A stretch of DNA of 11,352 nt from Bacteroidales bacterium. GTDB taxonomy: Bacteria; Bacteroidota; Bacteroidia; Bacteroidales; JAOZVK01. This document shows positions 1 to 7,397 of the stretch, piece by piece. Both the position numbers and the translations under genes were made by a program. The stretch's first letter is position 1. The number at the start of each line of letters is the position of its first letter. The notes beneath the pieces were generated by a model, which saw only the letters and a list, made by a program, of their open reading frames with translations, ran no database searches and had not been told where the DNA came from. The stretch is taken from the NCBI GenBank assembly GCA_029938185.1, contig JAOZVK010000142.1, positions 1 to 11,352 on the forward strand. Direction: 5' to 3'.

Positions 1-55
1 ATTAGATTGTTTTTATACTAATGCGTAAGCAACTATAAATAGGTCGAAGACCTTA
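1..55 (+). repeat. Dispersed hairpin repeat, copy A
   Basis: The core reads TGCGTAAGCA (22-31), an A/T linker, then AGGTC-GAA-GACCT (41-53), a 5-bp stem with a 3-nt loop. The same arrangement recurs at 3791-3843, 5956-5991, 6460-6497, 8193-8215 (degraded), 8603-8658 and 9795-9831 (mutated stem), with a hairpin-less partial copy at 6129-6157. Copy A also shares the leading ATTAGATT with copy B, which lies inverted on the far side of the gene 485-3781. The left edge may extend beyond the window. Confidence 0.8.
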
Positions 56-114
56 ATAGTTTAAATAAAGTAATAAGGCTAATAATGACGATTAAACTTT
101 ATTTCTATTAAGGT
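50..114. repeat. Long imperfect stem-loop abutting repeat copy A
   Basis: ACCTTAATAG (50-59) is the reverse complement of CTATTAAGGT (105-114), and AAATAAAGT (63-71) is the reverse complement of ACTTTATTT (96-104). Only a TTT bulge (60-62) interrupts about 19 bp of pairing, with a 24-nt loop. The left arm shares GACCT with the hairpin of copy A, so the two structures compete. No T-run follows on either strand, so I do not call it an intrinsic terminator. Confidence 0.7.
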
Positions 115-193
115 TAAAACAAAAAAAAAGGTTTTAAATCCAAAAAGTGTCAAGCGATAAATGAAAAATGCCTATAATTTTTTTAAAATTGGA

Positions 194-409
194 ATTGCCT
201 ATTTTTAGATATTTTTTGACCTGTGCAATCAAAAGTCCGATAGGACGAACTATTGTAAACCCACAACGATAGTTGTGGGAATAGAGTAAAATAGTTCGTC
301 CCTATAGGGATTTATGTCATAAGTTCTTTTAATACCACTATTATCATCGTGGTTTAACAATAGTTGTCGTCCTTACGGACTTTTGATTGCCTATTTTTAG
401 ATATTTTTT
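194..409. repeat. Multi-hairpin palindromic element framed by 24-bp direct repeats
   Basis: Perfect 24-bp direct repeats (194-217 and 386-409, both starting ATTGCCTA) frame the element. Inside lies a perfect 15-bp inverted repeat (225-239 with 376-390, containing CAAAAGTCCG). Nested within it are a 12-bp inverted pair GGACGAACTATT (243-254) with AATAGTTCGTCC (290-301), an 8-bp stem CCCACAAC/GTTGTGGG (260-267/272-279, loop GATA), the palindrome TCCCTATAGGGA (299-310), and an ACCAC/GTGGT hairpin (334-338/349-353). GTCC-n4-GGAC or a near form occurs three times (235-246, 299-310, 369-380), which suggests two tandem modules. It encodes no protein. The best reading is a non-autonomous palindromic repeat of REP or MITE type; no transposase is nearby. 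Confidence 0.75.
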
Positions 410-484
410 CATAATATTTTTATTTATTTTACAAATAAGTAGTGAAATTTTATGGGTGTAAGTGATACAAAAGGTTCAAAGAGC

Positions 485-3400
485 CTAAATTTTCATACCC
501 ATAACAATAATATCATCAATTTGCTTTAAATCTTTCTTCCATTCAATAAGTGTTTTATCAAGAATATTACTTTGTTCACTCATTTTTTTATTGTTAATAT
601 CCAAAAGTAAATTTTTAAATGTTTTTGTCATAAATTTTTTAAAAGTTACTTTCCCAAATTGGTCAATATATCCATCACTAAAAAGATATAATTTATCATT
701 TTCATATAATTTTATTTTATGTTTAATAAAAGGTTTTTCTTTTGGAAAAACACCAATTGGTTGCATACTTGCTTTTATTTCTAAAAGTTTATATTTATCT
801 TTTTCCATAATCTTAGCTATTGAGTCGGTTTTATCTACAATAGATTTACTACGAACTATGTACAAAGAATTATGTGCTCCACTATATTGCAGTTCGTTAG
901 TTTTTGTATTCACACTACATAAGGCAATATCTAAACCATCTTTAGAACCATTATAGTCCGAACTTTGTTTTAGTGATATTTTTATTAATTCTCGCAGTTC
1001 TTCTAAAACTAAGTTAGTTTGAATTATTTTTCGTTTAACAACAATTTCATTTAAAAAAGAAATACTTAGTAAGCTCATAAAAGCACCAGGAACTCCGTGT
1101 CCAGTACAGTCAGCAACTGCAAATAATAAATGGTTATCAACTTTTTGTGTCCAATAAAAATCTCCACTAACAATATCTCTGGGTCTAAAATAAATAAAAT
1201 GTTCCGAAAAAAAAGCGTTTATTGGTTCAATCGAAGAGAGCAGTGCTTCCTGTATTTTACTTGCATAGTTAATACTGTCTTTTATTTGTGTGTGTTGAAA
1301 TTCAATTTCTTTTTTTGTTTCAACTAATAAATTATTTATATCAATTAAATTATCAGCCTGAGCTTGTATTTCTTCTTTCTTTTTATTTATTTCTGCTGTT
1401 CTTTCAGTTACAATATTTTCTAATTCATTTTGTCTTTTTTCAAGTCGAATAATTCTAATTCTATAAATCGAAAAAATAGCTATCAAAATGGCTAAAATCA
1501 TTATTAAATAAAACCATATTGTTTTGTAGAAATATGGTTTAATATAAAATGACAGCGAAGCTCCTTTTGTATTCCAAACTCCATCATTATTACCTGCTAT
1601 TACTCTGAATGTATATTTTCCGTAAGGTAAATTGGTAAAAGAGATTGTTCTTTTTGAACCTAAATCAACCCATTCATCTTCAAATCCTTCAAGTTTATAT
1701 TTGAATAAGACCTTAGTTGATTCATGAAAACTTAATCCTGTAAAATTAAAACTTAATCTTTTTTTACTTGGTTCAATAATAATGGTATCAGATAGATTAG
1801 TTTCTTTTCCGTCAATAGTTAGCTCTTGAATATAAACGGGTGGTACATAATTATTGATAGGTATTGTTTCTGGATTAATTTTTGATACTCCACTAAGTAA
1901 AGGAAACCAAAGCTCGCCATTTTGTGATTTAAGTATTTTGGCTGTCGAATTGCACTCTGTCTCAACCATTCCGTCTTGTTTATTGTAAAGCGAACAATCT
2001 ACTATTTTGATTTTTTTATCAATATAATCTAATAATTCTTGTCTTTTTATTTTCAATATACCTATACTGCTTGTAATCCATAGATTTCCAATATTATCTT
2101 CAACTATATCAAATAATGATTCGCTTTTAAGTCCACTTTGTTTTTTTAAATTTGTTATTTTTCCATCTTTTATTACACTTAATCCATTATTTGTAGCTAT
2201 CCATGCTATTCCGTCATTATCAATATATGATGAAAACACAATATTACTTACAAATCCATTTTTTTCGGATAAATTTTTTATGTTTCCATTTGGCGATATA
2301 ATACCTAAACCACCACCACTTGAACCAACATATACATTTCCTTCATTATCACCATTAATTGATAATATAAGATTTCCTTCTAAACCTTTTGATTTATCAA
2401 ATATTTCAATTTCTTCATTTTCAGATATTTTTATTATTCCTACATCGCGTGTACCTACCCATATATTATTTTTTTTATCTTCATATGCAATTCTTATCAA
2501 ATGAGAAGGAAAATTTATTTTTTCATCTATCATTATTTCCTTTCCATTTTTGTTTATTTTCAATAGTCCGCTGTATGTACTTATCCAAATATTATCTTTA
2601 CTATCTTTTAGTATATGGCGAATTCGTTTTCCTTTAAGTTGTGTTTTTGTTTCAAAAATAGAAATTTTGTTACCAACAATTTTATTTATAGAACCATTAT
2701 CCAAGCCCATAAGGTATACTCCTTTTTCATATTCACATATTGCATTAACAGATTTTCCTGATAGTCCAAATTTTTGAGTATAATTTGTAAACTTTCCATT
2801 TTTAATTTTAGATAAGCCTCCTTTATAATTGAGAACCCACAGATTTCCTTCAAAATCAAAAATTGCATCTAATATATAATTGTTACTAAAATTGCTATTG
2901 TTTGATATTACTTTAAATGAATTAGTATTTGCATCTTTTCTATAGATACCTTTGCTTGTAAAAGCCCATATATTATTTAAGAAATCATTTCTTATTTGGT
3001 ATACTGCAAAACCTTTTACAACACTATCTGTTACAAAAGTATCATCTTTCATATATGATATTCCTTTGGCTGTTCCTATTATAATACTACCATCGTAGTT
3101 ATTAAATACTTTAAAAACATTGTTGCTAGCTAAGCCATCATCTGTAGTGTAAGCAGTAAGTTTTTTGTTTTGATATTTAAACAATCCATATTTATAGGTA
3201 CCAAACCAAATATTACCATCAATATCTTGGTTTATATCATCAACTTCAATATCTTTTAGTGGTTTATGGTATTTAACATATTCAACAGTATCATTTTTTA
3301 TACAAAACCAGCCTTTTTGGGGCGAACTTGCCCATATCCTGTTTTCATTGTCAATAAATAAGGCATCATTTATTTTATAAAGATTATCATTTAGACCATG

Positions 3401-3781
3401 AGATTTAAATTTTCCGTTTTTATAAGATAAAATACCACTTTTTTGTGTTGCAATCCACAATGTACTATCATTGCTTTCTACTAAGTCAGCAACAGAGTTA
3501 TTTAAAAATAATTTTGAATTATGTTTATCAAAAATTTTAAAATTTATTCCATCAAACCGTATTAGTCCACTATAACTTGACAGCCAGATATAACCATCAC
3601 TTGTCTGACAAATACGTAGTAAATAGTTTGATGGTAACCCATTTTCTGTTGTCCATTGTTCTATTTTATATTGCGAAAACTCAATGTCAGTATTTAATAA
3701 ATATGTTGGTTTTTGGGCATTTAAGTTAAATAAAATTTGAAATACAGTTAAAAGTATTACAATGAATTTTGTTTTATTCAT
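485..3781 (-). CDS. Membrane receptor phosphatase: propeller, Y_Y_Y domain and SpoIIE/PP2C domain
   Basis: This 1098-residue protein starts with a signal peptide (about 1-22, ending LNAQ). Residues 40-640 carry many two-component-regulator propeller repeats (motifs such as GYIWLSS, NIWFGT, NLWITS), as in Bacteroidota hybrid sensors. A Y_Y_Y domain follows (about 680-742, LPYGKYTFRVIAGNNDGVW), then one membrane helix (about 750-774) and a charged coiled coil. From about 860 there is a SpoIIE-type PP2C phosphatase with RPRDIVSGDFYW, ADCTGHGVPGAFMS, SDGYIDQFG and a terminal DDIIVMG, so the metal-binding aspartates look intact. The inferred role is ligand sensing in the periplasm coupled to dephosphorylation of a cytoplasmic phosphoprotein, probably STAS-like by analogy to RsbU/SpoIIE. 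It lies 190 bp downstream of a second receptor phosphatase on the same strand. Hairpin repeat B sits 14 nt before the start. No histidine kinase or receiver domain is present, unlike classical hybrid sensors. Confidence 0.93.
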   Translation of the reverse strand: MNKTKFIVILLTVFQILFNLNAQKPTYLLNTDIEFSQYKIEQWTTENGLPSNYLLRICQTSDGYIWLSSYSGLIRFDGINFKIFDKHNSKLFLNNSVADLVESNDSTLWIATQKSGILSYKNGKFKSHGLNDNLYKINDALFIDNENRIWASSPQKGWFCIKNDTVEYVKYHKPLKDIEVDDINQDIDGNIWFGTYKYGLFKYQNKKLTAYTTDDGLASNNVFKVFNNYDGSIIIGTAKGISYMKDDTFVTDSVVKGFAVYQIRNDFLNNIWAFTSKGIYRKDANTNSFKVISNNSNFSNNYILDAIFDFEGNLWVLNYKGGLSKIKNGKFTNYTQKFGLSGKSVNAICEYEKGVYLMGLDNGSINKIVGNKISIFETKTQLKGKRIRHILKDSKDNIWISTYSGLLKINKNGKEIMIDEKINFPSHLIRIAYEDKKNNIWVGTRDVGIIKISENEEIEIFDKSKGLEGNLILSINGDNEGNVYVGSSGGGLGIISPNGNIKNLSEKNGFVSNIVFSSYIDNDGIAWIATNNGLSVIKDGKITNLKKQSGLKSESLFDIVEDNIGNLWITSSIGILKIKRQELLDYIDKKIKIVDCSLYNKQDGMVETECNSTAKILKSQNGELWFPLLSGVSKINPETIPINNYVPPVYIQELTIDGKETNLSDTIIIEPSKKRLSFNFTGLSFHESTKVLFKYKLEGFEDEWVDLGSKRTISFTNLPYGKYTFRVIAGNNDGVWNTKGASLSFYIKPYFYKTIWFYLIMILAILIAIFSIYRIRIIRLEKRQNELENIVTERTAEINKKKEEIQAQADNLIDINNLLVETKKEIEFQHTQIKDSINYASKIQEALLSSIEPINAFFSEHFIYFRPRDIVSGDFYWTQKVDNHLLFAVADCTGHGVPGAFMSLLSISFLNEIVVKRKIIQTNLVLEELRELIKISLKQSSDYNGSKDGLDIALCSVNTKTNELQYSGAHNSLYIVRSKSIVDKTDSIAKIMEKDKYKLLEIKASMQPIGVFPKEKPFIKHKIKLYENDKLYLFSDGYIDQFGKVTFKKFMTKTFKNLLLDINNKKMSEQSNILDKTLIEWKKDLKQIDDIIVMGMKI

Positions 3782-3790
3782 AATATCGGT

Positions 3791-3843
3791 ATATAAGGTC
3801 TTAGACCTATTTATAATTGCTTACGCATTATGTGTAATCTAAT
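3791..3843 (-). repeat. Dispersed hairpin repeat, copy B, in the 5' leader of the propeller phosphatase gene
   Basis: On the minus strand this reads ATTAGATT, a short spacer, AATGCGTAAGCAA, an A/T linker, then AGGTC-TAA-GACCT (3808 down to 3796). It is a near-complete inverted counterpart of copy A at 1-55, differing mainly by a 4-nt length change. The hairpin ends at 3796 and the start codon of the gene begins at 3781, leaving exactly 14 nt between them. The loop-side base changes from G to T, but the stem is intact. Confidence 0.8.
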
Positions 3844-3865
3844 TGAGTATAATTAAGAAATTGAT

Positions 3866-3955
3866 AAAAAATAACTTTACAATTTATTTTTTTTTAGATA
3901 CTTATATTAGGTGTAAACCAATTCGTAAATCGTAATTTATAATTCGTAATTTCCT
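3866..3955 (+). repeat. Composite intergenic repeat, second module (left copy)
   Basis: This segment directly follows hairpin copy B and matches 6498-6583, which directly follows hairpin copy E: AAAAAATAACTTT (3866 and 6498) and AGATACTTATAT (3896 and 6528) keep the same 2632-bp offset, and both run on into TAGGTGTAAACCAATT and copies of TAATTTATAATTCGT. The hairpin and this module therefore form one composite repeat. TGTAAACCAATTCGTA (3912-3927) also recurs inverted at 6031-6046. Confidence 0.7.
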
Positions 3956-3971
3956 TAGTAACTATTTTTGT

Positions 3972-5942
3972 CTACAATTTAATTCCCATAAATGCAATAT
4001 CATCTCTTTGGTTTACTGTTTGTTGATGCTTGTCCAATTCGTTTTCTAAAAGAGTTTTTTGTTTTTCAATAGATTCTTTTCCAATAGTTTGTAGAAATTT
4101 ATATAGTTTAGTTGAACCATATTTTCTTCCTTTTGGATTATTTTGGTCAATAAACCCATCTGATGTTAAATATAATATATCATTTTTATCAAGATATAAC
4201 TCATGTTGATTATATTCTATGTCATCATAATTTTTTCCACCAACTGATTTAATACTACCTTTTATAATCTTTATTTCATTATCAACTGATTTATAGTATA
4301 TTAGAGGACGTTTAGCACCAGCATAAGTTATTTTAGTGGTATTGTTATCTTGTTTTTCAATTAAACACAAACACATGTCCATACCATCATCATTTTCAGA
4401 TTTATCTTGGTTTAAAGCTTTTTTAACTCCATAATCTATTCTATCCAGTATTTTTGTTGGAGTATATATTTTTTTCTCATTTACAGTTTCGCTTAACAAC
4501 CTTGTACCAATCAAAGACATAAACCCACCAGGTACACCATGTCCAGTACAATCGGCTACTATAACAAATAATTTTTCATTAATACCTTTTTCTGTATTTT
4601 CGGTTGCGACTTTAGACATCCAGTAATAATCACCCGAAACAATATCTTTTGGTCTATAAATAACAAAACTGTCAATTTCTTTTTTTAAATCAACAATAGC
4701 AGGTAGTACTGCTTGCTGAATTGTTAGTGCATATCTTATACTTCCTTTTATGTTTTTATTTTGAACTTCAACTGTTTTCTTTTCAATACTCAGAATATCA
4801 TATGTGCTTTGAAGGGTCTCTGTTTGTACTAGAAGCTCTTCGGCTTGTTGGTTTATTCTTTCGTTTTTCTCAGCTAAACGTTTATTAGCTATTTTTTTAA
4901 TTCTAAAACTTCTGTAAATAAAAAATATAAGAATAAGTATCATAATAGAAAAACCAATAAAGACATATATTATATCTTTTTGGGTTTCAAGTTGAGAGCT
5001 TTGTTTATTTAATATATTTTTTTGTTGATCAATTTTTTTGTTTTGGTCATTAATTGATTTTGTTTGTTCTTCAAGAACTGCTCTTCTTGATTTCATTTCA
5101 TTATTTTGCTCTGCCAAATTGGATTCTTGTTGTTTTATTTTTAGACTAAATGTTTTTTGTAACTCAATCCTTTTGTTTACTAACTTATTGTGTTCATTTT
5201 TTTGATTTACAATTTTCTTCTGATGATATGCAATTTGAGTCGTTTGTGAATCAAGCTCTCCTTTTTGTTTATTTATCTCTTCTTTTTGCTTTATGGCAAC
5301 CTTCAACTGTTGGTCTAATTCGGCTCTTTGTAAATCTATTTCTTTTTGTTGCTTTACTAAAAGATTTTTTTGTAACTTTAACGAGTCTTGAGATTCTTGA
5401 TATAGTTTAGCAACATCAATTTCAGTTCCACCCAAAAGCAATAAATTTGGCGATATTTCCATATTAGAATTTATTATATTGGGTTTATTTACTTTAAATT
5501 GAATTTTTTTCTTTACTACAGGAGAAAAATCTATCATTACTTCTCTTTTGTTTGAGCAATCATCGCTGATTAAAAGTACATCGGTTTTTATTATTTTTCT
5601 TATACGTTTTATATCCATACTATAAGCATTTGATATATACAATAAATCTATACTTTTAATATCACTTATGTTATTAAAAACTGTAACACTTATTTTTTTA
5701 TCTTTCAATTTTTTTACTTGAGATATGACTTTAAGTTCATTTATCAAATTTTTATTTTCAGTTATCAATCCAATTCTAAATTTATCATATTTATCACTAT
5801 TATTCCATTTTATATATTTAGCAAAATTGAATATGTAAGCTGCTTTTAGCTTTGAATCCGAAATTGTTTGAGAAGATAAATTTAGACTTAAGCTTATTAA
5901 AATAAAAAATATTATGTACTTAATCGGTCGTTTTATATTCAT
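3972..5942 (-). CDS. YfiR-like sensor fused to SpoIIE/PP2C phosphatase
   Basis: This 656-residue protein has a signal peptide (about 1-25). A periplasmic YfiR-like (DUF4154) domain follows (about 27-172), recognisable from KAAYIFNFAKYIKWN, the central DVLLISDDCS segment and the terminal NMEISPNLLLLGG. A long glutamine-rich coiled coil runs from about 175 to 320 with repeated QQKEI/QRAEL-type heptads. One membrane helix (about 322-342) leads to a second short coiled coil and a SpoIIE-type PP2C domain from about 428: RPKDIVSGDYYW, ADCTGHGVPGGFMS, DGMDMCLC, TSDGFIDQ and the terminal RDDIAFMG. In known systems free YfiR is a periplasmic regulator of a diguanylate cyclase; here the domain is attached directly to a phosphatase, so it probably acts as the receptor's own input module. 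Repeat copy C sits 14 nt before the start. Co-transcription with the downstream phosphatase gene is possible but unproven, since 190 bp with repeats separate them. Confidence 0.92.
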   Translation of the reverse strand: MNIKRPIKYIIFFILISLSLNLSSQTISDSKLKAAYIFNFAKYIKWNNSDKYDKFRIGLITENKNLINELKVISQVKKLKDKKISVTVFNNISDIKSIDLLYISNAYSMDIKRIRKIIKTDVLLISDDCSNKREVMIDFSPVVKKKIQFKVNKPNIINSNMEISPNLLLLGGTEIDVAKLYQESQDSLKLQKNLLVKQQKEIDLQRAELDQQLKVAIKQKEEINKQKGELDSQTTQIAYHQKKIVNQKNEHNKLVNKRIELQKTFSLKIKQQESNLAEQNNEMKSRRAVLEEQTKSINDQNKKIDQQKNILNKQSSQLETQKDIIYVFIGFSIMILILIFFIYRSFRIKKIANKRLAEKNERINQQAEELLVQTETLQSTYDILSIEKKTVEVQNKNIKGSIRYALTIQQAVLPAIVDLKKEIDSFVIYRPKDIVSGDYYWMSKVATENTEKGINEKLFVIVADCTGHGVPGGFMSLIGTRLLSETVNEKKIYTPTKILDRIDYGVKKALNQDKSENDDGMDMCLCLIEKQDNNTTKITYAGAKRPLIYYKSVDNEIKIIKGSIKSVGGKNYDDIEYNQHELYLDKNDILYLTSDGFIDQNNPKGRKYGSTKLYKFLQTIGKESIEKQKTLLENELDKHQQTVNQRDDIAFMGIKL

Positions 5943-5955
5943 AACTTAGTAGTTT

Positions 5956-5991
5956 AAGGTCTTCGACCTATTTTATGTTGCTTACGCATTC
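5956..5991 (-). repeat. Dispersed hairpin repeat, copy C, in the 5' leader of the YfiR-phosphatase gene
   Basis: On the minus strand this reads AATGCGTAAGCAAC, an A/T linker, then AGGTC-GAA-GACCT (5969 down to 5957). It ends 14 nt before the ATG at 5942. This is the same orientation and spacing as copy B before the next gene, although the 14 nt themselves differ in sequence. Confidence 0.8.
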
Positions 5992-6013
5992 TATTAATAT
6001 CCTAATAAATGAC

Positions 6014-6047
6014 AATTACGAATTAATAATTACGAATTGGTTTACAT
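6014..6047 (-). repeat. Inverted arm matching the module at 3912-3955
   Basis: TACGAATTGGTTTACA (6031-6046) is the exact reverse complement of TGTAAACCAATTCGTA (3912-3927), and the adjoining AATTACGAATT units match the AATTCGTAATT units of that module. The pair brackets the gene 3972-5942 as inverted repeats. Confidence 0.7.
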
Positions 6048-6128
6048 CTTAAAATTCAGTTATTTATAAATCTTTTATGAAAAAAATATAAGAAATTACA
6101 CAATATTTTTTTACATTTTATTTTTAAT

Positions 6129-6157
6129 AATAGATTGTTTTTCAGGCGTAAGCAAAC
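6129..6157 (+). repeat. Partial dispersed repeat, copy D, lacking the hairpin
   Basis: TAGATTGTTTTT followed by GGCGTAAGCAAAC matches the left half of copy A (ATTAGATTGTTTTT and GCGTAAGCAAC), but no AGGTC/GACCT hairpin follows. It looks like a decayed or truncated copy. Confidence 0.5.
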
Positions 6158-6459
6158 TTTTAGTTTTTAATTTTATTACTTTAGGTATTTACGTCTTATA
6201 ACACTACAATAATTTTACCACAATTATTCAATAATATTAGAGAGAAAAAATGACTTTAAAGATATGCATAATATTATAAAATTACTAATAATTCATTTTT
6301 TTTATAAAATAAAGCTAACAATATAATTTTATTTAATTCTACTTTATGTGAAAAATTATTTCAAAGCTCAATACTTTTTTTATTTTTTATTAGTTTTAAA
6401 AATAAACGAAATAATATTTTCAATGAAAAATGTAAACACTCATACAAAAATTGTCACCT

Positions 6460-6583
6460 AAGGTCTTCGACCTATTTAATGTGGTTTACGAATCATTAAA
6501 AAATAACTTTCCTATTTGTTTTTTGTAAGATACTTATATTTAGGTGTAAACCAATTAGTAATTTATAATTCGTCATTTCATAC
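6460..6583 (-). repeat. Composite repeat, copy E, upstream of porT
   Basis: The hairpin AGGTC-TTC-GACCT (6461-6473) and a diverged GGTTTACGAATC tail are followed by the same second module as at 3866-3955. The hairpin is in antisense orientation relative to porT, which starts at 6608, so it is not placed like copies B and C. Any porT promoter probably lies in or next to this repeat. Confidence 0.7.
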
Positions 6584-6607
6584 GCATTCTTTTAAAATTC
6601 TAATAAT

Positions 6608-7378
6608 ATGCAAATTAACAAAATATATATGTTGAAAAAATTTTGTCAGACTATTTATAGTACCTTATTTATAGTTCTATTATTTTTAGTGTCTACTGGT
6701 ATTTTTGCTCAAAATTCAAAAGTAAAAAACCTTAAGAAATTTGATAAAAAAAGATTACATTTTGGTTATACATTAGGTTTCAATACTATGAATTTCTCAA
6801 TACACAAAGCTGATAACTTTCATAATACAAGTGAATTAAGCGAAATATATTCTATTGAAAGTGTAGCAAAAGTAGGTTTTCAAGTAGGAATAATAAGTAA
6901 TTTAAGATTAGGAGAATATTTTGATCTTAGGCTGTTATTGAATGTTACCTTAGGACAACGAGATTTAGAATATAATATAATTGAAGATACCATTAGTAGT
7001 AATAAATATAAATATAGTAGTCACAAAATGCAGATTGCATCTACTTTTTTATCTTTTCCTTTTCATATAAAATACAGAGCCAAACGGATTAGTAATTACA
7101 GACCATACTTAATTGCAGGAATTAATCCAAAAATAGACCTTGCTTCACAAAAAAAAATAAAAGAAGAAGAAATGCCTAAAATAAGACTAAAAAGGTTTGA
7201 TTTTTATTACGAAATAGGTTTTGGGGTCGATTATTACTTACCATACTTTAAACTTTCGACCGAAATAAAGTTTGGTGCAGGTTTACTAAATATTATTAAA
7301 GGTGATAATACTCAATATACCAACTCTATAGACAAAATGAACTCTCGAATGTTTATGATTTCATTTCATTTTGAATAA
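6608..7378 (+). CDS. porT: PorT family type IX secretion outer-membrane beta-barrel protein
   Basis: This 256-residue protein has a signal peptide (cleavage near residue 34-35, after GIFA). The mature part follows the PorT pattern: KKRLHFGYTLGFNTMNF, then SVAKVGFQVGIISNLRLGEYFDLRLL, LGQRDLEY, STFLSFPFHIKYRAKR, RPYLIAGI, FDFYYEIGFGVDYYLPYFKLSTEIKF and a terminal YTNSIDKMNSRMFMISFHF. The alternating hydrophobic strands and C-terminal aromatic residue fit an outer-membrane barrel. PorT is required for type IX secretion in Porphyromonas gingivalis and for gliding and secretion in flavobacteria. The start could instead be Met8 at 6629, which gives a more usual signal peptide n-region (MLKKF). The gene stands alone here and converges on the minus-strand gene ending at 7398, with 19 bp between them and no evident terminator. 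Confidence 0.85.
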   Translation: MQINKIYMLKKFCQTIYSTLFIVLLFLVSTGIFAQNSKVKNLKKFDKKRLHFGYTLGFNTMNFSIHKADNFHNTSELSEIYSIESVAKVGFQVGIISNLRLGEYFDLRLLLNVTLGQRDLEYNIIEDTISSNKYKYSSHKMQIASTFLSFPFHIKYRAKRISNYRPYLIAGINPKIDLASQKKIKEEEMPKIRLKRFDFYYEIGFGVDYYLPYFKLSTEIKFGAGLLNIIKGDNTQYTNSIDKMNSRMFMISFHFE

Positions 7379-7397
7379 AAAAATAGGTCAAAGTAGT

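Larger units (their letters stand above)
1..484. other. Gene-free, repeat-rich region downstream of the propeller phosphatase gene
   Basis: I see no credible coding region here. The stretch holds hairpin-repeat copy A, a long stem-loop at 50-114, and a multi-hairpin element at 194-409; each has its own entry. Positions 115-193 and 410-484 are plain AT-rich sequence. The region lies 3' of the minus-strand gene ending at 485, so any of the hairpins could form the 3' end of that transcript, but none is followed by a convincing T-run on the minus strand. Confidence 0.7.
5943..6607. other. Gene-free region between the divergent sensor phosphatase and porT genes
   Basis: This 665-bp divergent gap must hold the promoters of both flanking genes, but I find no clean Bacteroidota pair (TTG plus TAnnTTTG at normal spacing). 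It carries repeat copies C, D and E, an inverted AATTCGTAA-type arm at 6014-6047, and otherwise very AT-rich sequence with no coding signal (about 6160-6455). Confidence 0.6.

Noticed and set aside
591..2868. Several open frames overlapping the propeller-phosphatase gene
   Set aside because: They are shadows: the minus-strand protein is continuous, has full domain structure and explains the sequence, while the overlapping frames have no recognisable features.
5150..5410. Plus-strand frame opposite the coiled coil of the YfiR-phosphatase gene
   Set aside because: Its hydrophobic appearance is the complement of the glutamine/lysine-rich coiled coil; the minus-strand gene is clearly real.
6516..6542. 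TTG with TATATTTA as a porT promoter
   Set aside because: It is one mismatch from consensus and lies in the composite repeat; the equivalent sequence at 3896-3910 faces no plus-strand gene. Not strong enough to list as a promoter.
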